The notes beneath the pieces were generated by a model that was not told the origin of the DNA, searched no databases, and was given only the letters and a program-made list of their open reading frames with translations. Position numbers and translations under genes: made by a program. This document shows, piece by piece, positions 22,267 to 30,183 of a DNA stretch of 43,236 nt (its first letter is position 1; each line of letters begins with the position of its first letter). The stretch is from a virus. The stretch is taken from IMG/VR virus record IMGVR_UViG_3300044996_000223, positions 1 through 43,236 of that record; one strand, given 5' to 3'.

Positions 22267-24012
22267 TCAGTATCCATTCCCTCGCGGAACAACTCCGATT
22301 ACTTGAAGTTCCATGTTGGTCAAATTGCCGCTGTCCGCCTGAAAGACCATCCCCGTCATCGTTCCTGTCGCGAAAGCGTTCGTGGCAATGCAAACGTATG
22401 TCAGCGACGAACCAGCCCAGCCGCTGCCGTTGTTACACAACGTGACGTAAGTGTGTGACGGCGCGGCTTGAACGTATTTTACAAAATTGCTGTTCGCATC
22501 GGTTTCAACTTGAAAATCAAAAAAGCCGCGCTCACGAGTGTAACCTCCGTTGGTCAGGGTACACGCGATGGAACATATCCAGTTGTTCGGCGAATTTATT
22601 GCGGACACCGAGGACTGCCCTTGGTACGCGCCTTGGCTGAAGTAGGTGACGTTGGAGGCGCAAGCCGGAGCCGCGTACAGGTTCCGAACGCTGGGACCCA
22701 CAACATTTCCGCAACGGCCAGTGATGCGAAACACGCGCCAGCCGCCAACGACGGATGTAAGCGGGATATTAACGCTGGCGAAACTTGCGCCTGTGTTCGT
22801 GTAACCGTACAAGACGTTTTGCTGCATTGTCATTGGTATCGTGCCGAGTGTGACACCGTTGGTGATTGGCAGATTGTTGAAACTCGCACTGCCGTTGGTG
22901 AGAACATTGCCGCTCGTCGCAAACACTGCGCCAGCGACGGAAAGCGCGGTTGATGCCGTCGTTGCCGTGTCCGCGGAATCAGCTGTAAGTGCATGGGTAA
23001 CACTGCCAGTGACAGCGGAAAGCTCACCGAGTGAAATAACGCCACCAGCAAGCGTAGTATAGTTGGTCATACCGTTCAGTGAGATACCGATTTGCGTTGC
23101 CACAGCAGCGAACTGCCATCCATTAGTCGAGAACGTCAACACACCATTCGACAACGTAAATCCCGGTCCGCTTGCGTTCGTCACCGCATTCGCTAAACCA
23201 AACACCCAGTCGTTTGTTGGAGGATTTATCCAAGTCGCACCACCCCAGTCCCAAGCCCCAGTTGCCACTGCATTGCCTATTTTTGTATCTGATAAATGTG
23301 GAGTCCCAACCCAACTGGCATTCGTCGCGTTCCATGTACCATTGATATTAACATAAGTTGTTACGGAGTTTGTGACTACTGTATTTGTATAAACAACCTG
23401 TGTTTGCCAAATGGCCTGCGTTGTGTATAATGTATGGCCCACATATTGTGTACCCCCATATACTGTCACATATTCCGTAGTAATATAACGAACTGTCCCA
23501 TTCACAACCAAATCGCCAGTAATAGTTCCTCCGTTTAAGGGCAAGCACGACACCGCAGAGTTACTAGAGGCCAGCGCTATCAACTTTACGTCCATAATGG
23601 CGTTGCTATTGTTTGCCACATGAGCTGCCATAACAACATTAGATGCAAATAAGGTACCGTAAGCATTGCTCGCTAATGCCGCCACCGGCGACACGATCTC
23701 ATTGACAAGATTCGTTGTTTGGTCAGAACGAATATATCGGTTGGTTGCGATGTATCCAGCGCAAGCACCACGTATCGCCTCACCAGTCAGTCCGACAATG
23801 TTCGTGCCATTCGCCGTCGTCACGGTGACATACCCAGCGCCATCGTCGCGCAGCGACGCCCAGTTGCTCACGATGAAATTCAGGTTGCTCGTCGCGAGCG
23901 CTGACCCATAAGCACCCCCGCCAAAGCTGTTAATCCACACACCCGAAAAACAACTTGAGCACGCCACGAAGAATAGCAGTAAATGGCTCAGTAAATACTT
24001 CATTCTCGTCAT
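22267..24012 (-). CDS. Thr/Asn/Ser-rich fibre-like protein with signal-like N-terminus
   Basis: 581 aa from an ATG overlapping the upstream stop as ATGA. The N-terminus (MKYLLSHLLLFFVACSSC inside it) looks like a Sec signal. The body is rich in Gly, Thr, Asn and Ser with repeated short strands (NGTNIVGLTG, NSNAI, GTWNATNASW), as in phage fibres. Residues about 165-175 (LPLNGGTITGDLVVNG) match the short Gly-rich repeat common in tail-fibre proteins. The C-terminal about 150 residues contain paired Cys and could be a receptor-binding head. A signal peptide on a virion fibre is unusual. Confidence 0.6.
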   Translation of the reverse strand: MTRMKYLLSHLLLFFVACSSCFSGVWINSFGGGAYGSALATSNLNFIVSNWASLRDDGAGYVTVTTANGTNIVGLTGEAIRGACAGYIATNRYIRSDQTTNLVNEIVSPVAALASNAYGTLFASNVVMAAHVANNSNAIMDVKLIALASSNSAVSCLPLNGGTITGDLVVNGTVRYITTEYVTVYGGTQYVGHTLYTTQAIWQTQVVYTNTVVTNSVTTYVNINGTWNATNASWVGTPHLSDTKIGNAVATGAWDWGGATWINPPTNDWVFGLANAVTNASGPGFTLSNGVLTFSTNGWQFAAVATQIGISLNGMTNYTTLAGGVISLGELSAVTGSVTHALTADSADTATTASTALSVAGAVFATSGNVLTNGSASFNNLPITNGVTLGTIPMTMQQNVLYGYTNTGASFASVNIPLTSVVGGWRVFRITGRCGNVVGPSVRNLYAAPACASNVTYFSQGAYQGQSSVSAINSPNNWICSIACTLTNGGYTRERGFFDFQVETDANSNFVKYVQAAPSHTYVTLCNNGSGWAGSSLTYVCIATNAFATGTMTGMVFQADSGNLTNMELQVIGVVPRGNGY

Positions 24013-24407
24013 CGCCCCCACGCTTCGCTTACAACAACGCCGATCGCGGAGCCCCCACTCCTTGCGCTGTAATCACCATCGTCAATCGTCGGGTAACTCA
24101 CACCCCAGCTTTGACCAGGAGCCAACACCACCTGCGGAGCTACTGCGTTGGTTCCGGCGTACACCGTCACCGTTTCCACCGTGTTCGTATTCTGCACGCT
24201 CAACCACGCGCGCCGCAGCCCTTGTGCAAACAGGTTCGTCGTTACCAACGTGGGCGCTGCATTTGTGCTCGCCCCCACGGTAGCTACTTTACCGACGCGC
24301 ACCGTCACGCTGATCGCCGGTAAATTCTGAGCCACCACAACAGCGCATAGAGCCATCGCCGCCAGCGCGACGATTGCCGCGCACAAGCATTGTTTTAATG
24401 TTTTCAT
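24009..24407 (-). CDS. small secreted protein, 132 aa
   Basis: It has a Lys-rich start, then a hydrophobic stretch (CAAIVALAAMALCAVVVA) and a probable cleavage site before QNLP, so it is probably exported. The mature chain is beta-rich, with Thr/Asn/Val repeats (TNTVETVTVYAGTNAV) similar in composition to the fibre-like gene it overlaps. Lys-Thr near the N-terminus and AGTNAV suggest an immunoglobulin-like strand pattern. No family is recognised; it could be a fibre partner. Confidence 0.5.
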   Translation of the reverse strand: MKTLKQCLCAAIVALAAMALCAVVVAQNLPAISVTVRVGKVATVGASTNAAPTLVTTNLFAQGLRRAWLSVQNTNTVETVTVYAGTNAVAPQVVLAPGQSWGVSYPTIDDGDYSARSGGSAIGVVVSEAWGR

Positions 24408-24832
24408 GTGTAAATATCCTTTGCTTTTTTGTTACCAATCCGCTCGTTCTTCACGGCGCCAACCATCACGCTCTTGCCAGTATCACGCCTCACTGCCTTC
24501 ACGCCCTCCTGCCTCCAATCCCGTTCCGTGCTCAACAGATTCTTTTTCTTCGCCGCTTGCGCCGCGATATCCGGCGCCATTATTTCGTCGCGCCAGTAAT
24601 CCTTGAACCGCACGCCGCGACTGAACCACGCGCCCTTTGCGATCTTGTCGCACAACTGCCCCTGAATCTCCCGATGAGGCCACGTCAACTCCACCACCCA
24701 CCTATCCATCACACCGATCCGCTCGTTATGCTGAATCTGCCACACCAGCAAATCGTCATTCCATACAGCGCGACGGTCAGGGAAATGTTGCCTGAGCCAC
24801 TTCGCAAACCAACTTGGCAATGTTCTACTCAC
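24404..24832 (-). CDS. hypothetical protein, 142 aa
   Basis: A basic, tryptophan-rich soluble protein (WFAKWLRQHFP, VWQIQHNERIG, WHPHREI-like segment). It sits just downstream of the capsid gene, where head-completion proteins are often encoded, but no motif supports a specific role. It starts 30 nt after a strong hairpin that follows the capsid gene and ends in an ATGA overlap. Confidence 0.6.
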   Translation of the reverse strand: MSRTLPSWFAKWLRQHFPDRRAVWNDDLLVWQIQHNERIGVMDRWVVELTWPHREIQGQLCDKIAKGAWFSRGVRFKDYWRDEIMAPDIAAQAAKKKNLLSTERDWRQEGVKAVRRDTGKSVMVGAVKNERIGNKKAKDIYT

Positions 24833-24862
24833 CTACCTGCTGCCTTTCTTTCGAGGAGGATC

Positions 24863-24904
24863 GGGGTCGCGCCGCGTGCGCTATTGCGAGCGCAACGCGA
24901 CCCC
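24863..24904 (-). terminator. strong hairpin after the capsid gene
   Basis: GGGGTCGCG (24863-24871) pairs with CGCGACCCC (24896-24904), and an inner TGCGCT pairs with AGCGCA. There is no T-run on the late-operon strand, so it is not a standard rho-independent terminator. It could stabilise the capsid mRNA end or reduce read-through. Confidence 0.5.
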
Positions 24905-24917
24905 TCACCATGTTTGT

Positions 24918-26354
24918 TTAGGACTCCAATGCGTAGGCCGCGGTATTCAATCCGTAGATTTCACCACTGCGGTTAGGCATTTTGCATCCAAGTTCCAAGC
25001 GCGTAACGTGCATGGAAACCCAGCGGTCGTAGCCGGGCACTTGACGCAACACAAGACCATCAGGACTCCACAGAACGGGAGCAATACCGCCGTTCGGAGA
25101 GCCAAGACCCCAATCGTCAAGATTGAGGAAACGCATACGACCAACCGCCGCGTCAGCGTCGCCGATCATCGCGTAGCCTTCAGCTTCAATACCCTTCCAG
25201 CCACCCTTCAACTCCATGTCGTTGACGATGCGCTTCATGTTCATCAGCACGTCGCCGTAGGCATTTTTGTCCGGAATTGACGTGTAGATCGCAGCGCCTT
25301 CGTACACAGTTCCTTCGCGGGGTTGACCCTTGTCGGCACCCCACTGCTGTACCGTGCCAATCAGTCGCCGCATTAATTGCTGGCTGACCGATCCACCATT
25401 GGCGTTGATACGCACGGGACGGAATTTAGCATTGGCAGCAAGGCTGCGGTCAATACCCCAAACCGTGTTTGTGGTGGAACCAACCCACGCATCCAAACCG
25501 CTCACGCCGCGATTGTAGCTATTCGTGACGCCGCCAAGTATGCCAAGCCAAACGTAATCACCCGCTTGCGCGGTGTCAGCGTCAGCATCAACAACGATCT
25601 TGTTGTTCGTATGGTCAATACTCACAACTTGCAACCCCTTGAGCAACGCCCTCGGCACGCCAGACGCACTACCGATGTCAATGTACATGCTTTCCATGAT
25701 GTACTTGCAACGGTCGCCGCTGACCGTGTTCGACAACCCGGTGTTCGACAACGTGATGGTGCGTTTGTCGTTGTCAACGCTCGCCACAACACCCAAAGCC
25801 GAAGCCTTGTTGCGCTGCAACGCCTGATTCAACACCACGCCGCCCGTCTCTTGAACGCTTTCCATTCCACGACCCATCGCCGAAATGAACGCGCCCTTTT
25901 CGGACTGGCTCAACTGGATCGTCTCGTCATCCCACGCGCAAGTCTGGATCAACCGGCTATACATCGCTTCCGGTCGAATACCAGTGCTCCTGCCGCCGAC
26001 GGGCAACGCCGAGCCGCCCGAAGTAAACGCAAAACCGGTGTTGTGACCGGTAATAACGCTCATCACGAGCTTGCTGCCCTGAATGTCGAACATCTGGCCT
26101 TTGCCAGCCAGCCGATTATGAAGGTACGCCGCTGTACGCAACGCATTCTCCAATCCGCCGTATGTTTCCTTGAAAAACGCGGCAAAATCCGAATTCGCCG
26201 TGTCATTCAAATCCGTGACGTAACCCCCACGGGCATCCGTTCCACCGCACACCCGTAAGCCGATAAGCTCCAGCACTGAGAACAGACCGCACATAGCCGC
26301 CAGTTCACACAGCGCCAGCCGCGCATTAAACCACATATTACCAAACTGCTTCAT
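24918..26354 (-). CDS. major capsid protein (putative)
   Basis: 478 aa, start chosen for AAAGGAACA upstream. It lies immediately downstream of the scaffold gene and has the size and mixed alpha/beta character of an HK97-fold capsid protein. Segments such as GGVVLNQALQRNK, VPRALLKGLQVVSID and GMESVQETGG suit a capsid core domain and A-domain strands; the assignment is mainly by gene order. The first 35 residues are hydrophobic (NMWFNARLALCELAAMCGLF) and resemble the start of the protein at 15430. A hydrophobic leader is odd for a capsid subunit and may be removed or contact the scaffold. Confidence 0.7.
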   Translation of the reverse strand: MKQFGNMWFNARLALCELAAMCGLFSVLELIGLRVCGGTDARGGYVTDLNDTANSDFAAFFKETYGGLENALRTAAYLHNRLAGKGQMFDIQGSKLVMSVITGHNTGFAFTSGGSALPVGGRSTGIRPEAMYSRLIQTCAWDDETIQLSQSEKGAFISAMGRGMESVQETGGVVLNQALQRNKASALGVVASVDNDKRTITLSNTGLSNTVSGDRCKYIMESMYIDIGSASGVPRALLKGLQVVSIDHTNNKIVVDADADTAQAGDYVWLGILGGVTNSYNRGVSGLDAWVGSTTNTVWGIDRSLAANAKFRPVRINANGGSVSQQLMRRLIGTVQQWGADKGQPREGTVYEGAAIYTSIPDKNAYGDVLMNMKRIVNDMELKGGWKGIEAEGYAMIGDADAAVGRMRFLNLDDWGLGSPNGGIAPVLWSPDGLVLRQVPGYDRWVSMHVTRLELGCKMPNRSGEIYGLNTAAYALES

Positions 26355-26379
26355 TGTTCCTTTTCCGAACCAAAACCCC

Positions 26380-27252
26380 TTACGCTTGACCAGCAGCAAC
26401 GCGCATCTGACGCAACTTCTCGTCCCTGTACCGCTGCGTTGCTTCTTGCACGTTTCGCGGCGGTGGCAACGGGTTTGCCGTCGTGGGGCCGCTCGCGCCG
26501 CCCTGCGTCACCGCCGCTCCCGCTCCCGCGCCTGGCTGCGCTATCCGCGCACCCTGCACCAAGCCCTGCGCGACACTCGCGTCGTAATCCTGCTTCTCGG
26601 CGTTTAGCCGCATCGCAATCTCACCCGCGATCTCAAACGCATTCACGCGCACACCCGCCGCCTCATACCGCGCCAGTTCATCCTGCAATTCCGCCATCGC
26701 GCTTCTACCAAGAAGCGGATGCTTGAAAATCGGATTCTGCTCCGCGATCTGTTGCCGCATGGCTTGCGCCCGCTGCGTCCGTGCCGCCGCATCCTGTTCC
26801 TGCAATAACGCGCTCGTCCGCTGCGACGCTTCGAGCACCGGCCCGAAATGTTTCAGCATCCGCCGCTCCAACGCATCCAGAATCGGCTTGTCTTGCGGTG
26901 CAACCCCTTCCTCGTTGTCAGCCGCTACGCCATTCTGCTGTCCGACGCGAAACGACTGCATCTCCCTGAGAATTTGCTCGTTGATCACGCGCTGCTCACC
27001 AATCTGCGCTTCAAGGTTTCGGTTCTTTTGTCGCAACTCCGTCACCACGCTCAATGGCACCATTTGGCCCGATTGTGATTGTACCGGTGTTGCGTTGTTT
27101 CCTGACTGGTTCCCCCCGCCGTTTTGCGACGAGGCCGCTGTTTGCGCGCTGCCGGTGGGCACGCCATTTTGTTGCCCGGCTTCTACGGTCGCAGTGCCCG
27201 CACCGGCTTGTACCGTAGCCGTACCGTCTGCGTCGGTCTGTTGACCATTCAT
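26380..27252 (-). CDS. scaffolding protein (putative)
   Basis: 290 aa. The first 65 residues are a disordered Gly/Gln/Ser/Thr segment. A coiled coil follows (SVVTELRQKNRNLEAQIGEQR and on), then charged helices (LERRMLKHFGPVLEASQ) and a basic C-terminus (RYRDEKLRQMRV) of the kind that binds capsid in phage scaffolds. The position directly before the capsid gene supports the call. The start overlaps the upstream stop as ATGA. Confidence 0.75.
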   Translation of the reverse strand: MNGQQTDADGTATVQAGAGTATVEAGQQNGVPTGSAQTAASSQNGGGNQSGNNATPVQSQSGQMVPLSVVTELRQKNRNLEAQIGEQRVINEQILREMQSFRVGQQNGVAADNEEGVAPQDKPILDALERRMLKHFGPVLEASQRTSALLQEQDAAARTQRAQAMRQQIAEQNPIFKHPLLGRSAMAELQDELARYEAAGVRVNAFEIAGEIAMRLNAEKQDYDASVAQGLVQGARIAQPGAGAGAAVTQGGASGPTTANPLPPPRNVQEATQRYRDEKLRQMRVAAGQA

Positions 27253-27725
27253 GCTTTCGCTCCTTGTTGCTCACTGGACGCTGTTTCTTTTTCGCCCGTT
27301 ACGGTCGGCGGCACCGTTGCGCCCAGCAAATCAAAAATCTTCGTCGCCTTCACGATCTCATCCACTATCGCCTTCTTCGGCGTGCTCGCCTCGTCAACCA
27401 ACGGCGCGAACCCGACGACATCCGCTATCCGCATCAAAAGTTTCTTGTCCAACCGCAACAGGTTCTCGCGGTCGAACATCGCCAGCGGCACGCTCACCAC
27501 GCGCGGCGCGCTCGAAAATTTCGCGGCCCCGACAATCAGCGTCTTCGGCGGTTCCTTTGAAAATGGAACGCCGCTCTCATTCGCTGCCTTCAAAATTTCT
27601 TCCGCAAACAACGGCACCCTTTCGATCATCCCGCCGCCGCCAATCGTCGTCACATTCCCGCCCGACGTGATTACCGTTTTCTCGTCCTTGCTGTGATTCC
27701 AGATTGCAATGAAACGCTCGTTCAT
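27249..27725 (-). CDS. hypothetical head-region protein, 158 aa
   Basis: A soluble mixed-fold protein with GGGAGAG upstream of its ATG, located between portal and scaffold. No protease triad or other motif is evident, so I do not call it a prohead protease. The N-terminal part contains a Gly-rich turn (TTIGGGGMIERV). The last 25 residues are low-complexity. Its role is likely in head assembly by position only. Confidence 0.6.
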   Translation of the reverse strand: MNERFIAIWNHSKDEKTVITSGGNVTTIGGGGMIERVPLFAEEILKAANESGVPFSKEPPKTLIVGAAKFSSAPRVVSVPLAMFDRENLLRLDKKLLMRIADVVGFAPLVDEASTPKKAIVDEIVKATKIFDLLGATVPPTVTGEKETASSEQQGAKA

Positions 27726-27730
27726 GTTCT

Positions 27731-29800
27731 TTACTCTCCCGCTTGCTGCGGCGCGCGCGACCGCTGTTGCTCCAGCCGCGAATCCGCTTGTTGCCGTCGC
27801 GCGCCGTCATTCACTGCCGCGTGCAACCTGTCCCCCGTCGTCTTCGTGCCTTGCGACGCCATTTGCGGAACGCCCAGCATCGCCTGCATCGGAGGCATCG
27901 CCGCGCGCGCCATCATTACGTGATGCTGCATCTGGTGCATTTCCACCATCTTCTTGACAACGGGATTCGCTGTTGGATGCTTCTTCAACCACACGTCGCA
28001 GCGGTCGCTGTGGGAAATGTGATCGTCGTAGATTTCAGGCTCAACCCACCGGCCAGCCGACATCATCGCAAGCTCCGTGTCTTGACGGTCAACGTCAGCT
28101 TGGTTTGGCTTCTCGAACTTCACGCCGCCAAGATCAATCTGCTCGATAATCGCGTTCACCATCCGAATCGCCTCTGGCCCTCCACCCGCCGTCAACAGCG
28201 GCACCATCTGCGATAACATCTGGTTCCACGCCGCCATGTTCTTCGGCAGCGCGCTCCCCGCAACGACCGCTACATCCGTGTAAAGATTCTCGTTCCGAAC
28301 AATACCTACCGCGTACCCCTTCGTTTCGCCCACAATCCGCGTGATCTTCAAATCGCTGTACCACCGATTCACGCACCCCATCTTCAACCGCGTCAAATCC
28401 GCGTACCCCAATTCCGTGTCCCGCGCGATCAACCCGAACGGCTGGTTGGCCTGATCCAACAACAACTGCGCCTGCTCCGCGCTCCGCACTTGCGGCGCAT
28501 TCAAACCGCGCGCCACTTCGGGTCGCATCGAGGTCTCGCTCATCCCCGCCTTGATCTCCGCAATCTCCTTGTACGGCGCATCACCCAACTGTTGCGCGGG
28601 AACAACCGTGATCGGCGGCACGCCAGGACGCGGCGTGTAATGATAAACCCCGTCCGTCGCGTTCGTGATCTTGTCCACGCCGCTGCCGTCCGGAACAAAA
28701 ATCCGCGTCTTCAAATGCGCGCGACGATGTTTCCGCACGTCCGTCACCAACTCGTTCAACCGAATCTGCGGCGAGCGCATATCCTCAATCGCGCCACGCC
28801 CCCATACGCGACCCGGTACTTCGATGAACCGAAAACACACCCACCCCATTTTCAAGTAATTCGGCACTTCCTTTTCAAACATGTCCGCAAACTCGTTCGG
28901 CTCGTTCTGCACCAACAACCGATTCACCACAACCAGCTTGCGCCCTCGCGGATTCGCTTTTGTCGGCGCCTCAATGTGCTCGATCACCCGCGCCAAACCT
29001 TGATTCGCGCCGTACCCGCTCATCCCGTTCATCGGCGAATTCAACCACTCCACGCGGCGCTTGTTGTACTCATACGGCGTCAAGTCGTCGCTCGCGCTGA
29101 TCTGCTCCGCGAAGTCAGGCCACTTCTCTTTCGCTTCCTCAACCGGCATCGCCGTCACAAATTGTACGGCCACCACATCGTCAGGCGTCGGCGCGTTCGT
29201 CGGGAAAATATGCACGTCCCACGGCGAGAATACTTCCGCGCGCAACTCGCCCTCCTGAACCTCCACCTTGTCATCCGCGCCGGTCTCCGGATTGCGAACC
29301 GGTAAACTCAACTTCTCGCCAGCCTCCGGGTCAATCCACATCCGAATAAACGACGTGCCCAGCGTCGCCCGCCACAAATTCATCTCCTTCGTCTTCTTCT
29401 CAAACGCAATGACGTTATCCACGTAATCCAAACACGCCTGCGAAACTTCCGCCGCCCAAGCGTTCTCCATCGCGATATTTCGCGTCGGAACAAGACTCAT
29501 CAACGGCTTGCCGCTGTTCAGTAATTGAACAACACTCATCGTGTACGGCGTAATCAGATTCTCTGTGTGCCGAATCTCGCCACGCGGATTCTTCGCGTCG
29601 CGCAACTCCTGCTTGCTCCGATCCCACACCACCCATTGCTGATTCTGCAAAAACGCCTGGTTCAACATCCATTCGCCAGTCAACAACAACTTGTACAAAC
29701 ACGATTCCTGATGCTTCTGGTGAACCATCGAAACGATCTTGTCCGCCTCGCTCGCGTCCACGGGCAATCGCACTTGTCGTTGGTCTGCGGCTGCGCTCAT
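27731..29800 (-). CDS. portal protein
   Basis: 689 aa, the length typical of portals in P22-like and related short-tailed phages. Recognisable features include the early helical wing (LLLTGEWMLNQAFLQNQQWV), ENLITPYTMSVVQLL, a central FSPWDVHIFP strand, VCFRFIEVPGRVWGRGAIEDM and the long crown helix. A His/Met/Gln-rich C-terminal tail ends the protein. Twelve copies form the ring through which DNA enters and leaves the head. It lies two genes after large terminase. Confidence 0.85.
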   Translation of the reverse strand: MSAAADQRQVRLPVDASEADKIVSMVHQKHQESCLYKLLLTGEWMLNQAFLQNQQWVVWDRSKQELRDAKNPRGEIRHTENLITPYTMSVVQLLNSGKPLMSLVPTRNIAMENAWAAEVSQACLDYVDNVIAFEKKTKEMNLWRATLGTSFIRMWIDPEAGEKLSLPVRNPETGADDKVEVQEGELRAEVFSPWDVHIFPTNAPTPDDVVAVQFVTAMPVEEAKEKWPDFAEQISASDDLTPYEYNKRRVEWLNSPMNGMSGYGANQGLARVIEHIEAPTKANPRGRKLVVVNRLLVQNEPNEFADMFEKEVPNYLKMGWVCFRFIEVPGRVWGRGAIEDMRSPQIRLNELVTDVRKHRRAHLKTRIFVPDGSGVDKITNATDGVYHYTPRPGVPPITVVPAQQLGDAPYKEIAEIKAGMSETSMRPEVARGLNAPQVRSAEQAQLLLDQANQPFGLIARDTELGYADLTRLKMGCVNRWYSDLKITRIVGETKGYAVGIVRNENLYTDVAVVAGSALPKNMAAWNQMLSQMVPLLTAGGGPEAIRMVNAIIEQIDLGGVKFEKPNQADVDRQDTELAMMSAGRWVEPEIYDDHISHSDRCDVWLKKHPTANPVVKKMVEMHQMQHHVMMARAAMPPMQAMLGVPQMASQGTKTTGDRLHAAVNDGARRQQADSRLEQQRSRAPQQAGE

Positions 29801-29803
29801 CCG

Positions 29804-30163
29804 TTATCCCACCTGTGTACCCGGTATCTCTTGCGCCAACTCGTCACCCAACGGACTCTGCTCCGTCTGCGGTTTCGCCAGTTCACGAAACATTTGCGCC
29901 GTATCACGCAACATGGACGCATCCGCAATCCGCACGTTCGACACCTGCGACAACGCCTGCGTCGCCGTCAACGACATCACCCGGTCGTGCAAGGATTGAT
30001 TCTGAGCCACGATTTCATCTGTGTTGCGCTTCGACGACCGTTCGACGACCAAAAGAGCCTCCCGCGCCAGCGCAAGCGCAGCCACGCACGTTTTACAGCC
30101 ACTACCACAACGGGACTCCGCGCAGTCCGTTGATTTTTTGATTTCAATTCCAAATAGTTTCAT
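29804..30163 (-). CDS. small protein between terminase and portal, 119 aa
   Basis: AAAGGAAACG precedes the ATG. The N-terminus has five Cys within 16 residues (CAESRCGSGCKTC), suggesting a metal knuckle. A long predicted coiled coil follows (residues about 30-100). It could be a portal or terminase accessory protein, but I recognise no family. Confidence 0.6.
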   Translation of the reverse strand: MKLFGIEIKKSTDCAESRCGSGCKTCVAALALAREALLVVERSSKRNTDEIVAQNQSLHDRVMSLTATQALSQVSNVRIADASMLRDTAQMFRELAKPQTEQSPLGDELAQEIPGTQVG

Positions 30164-30183
30164 CGTTTCCTTTCGTGGTTGGT

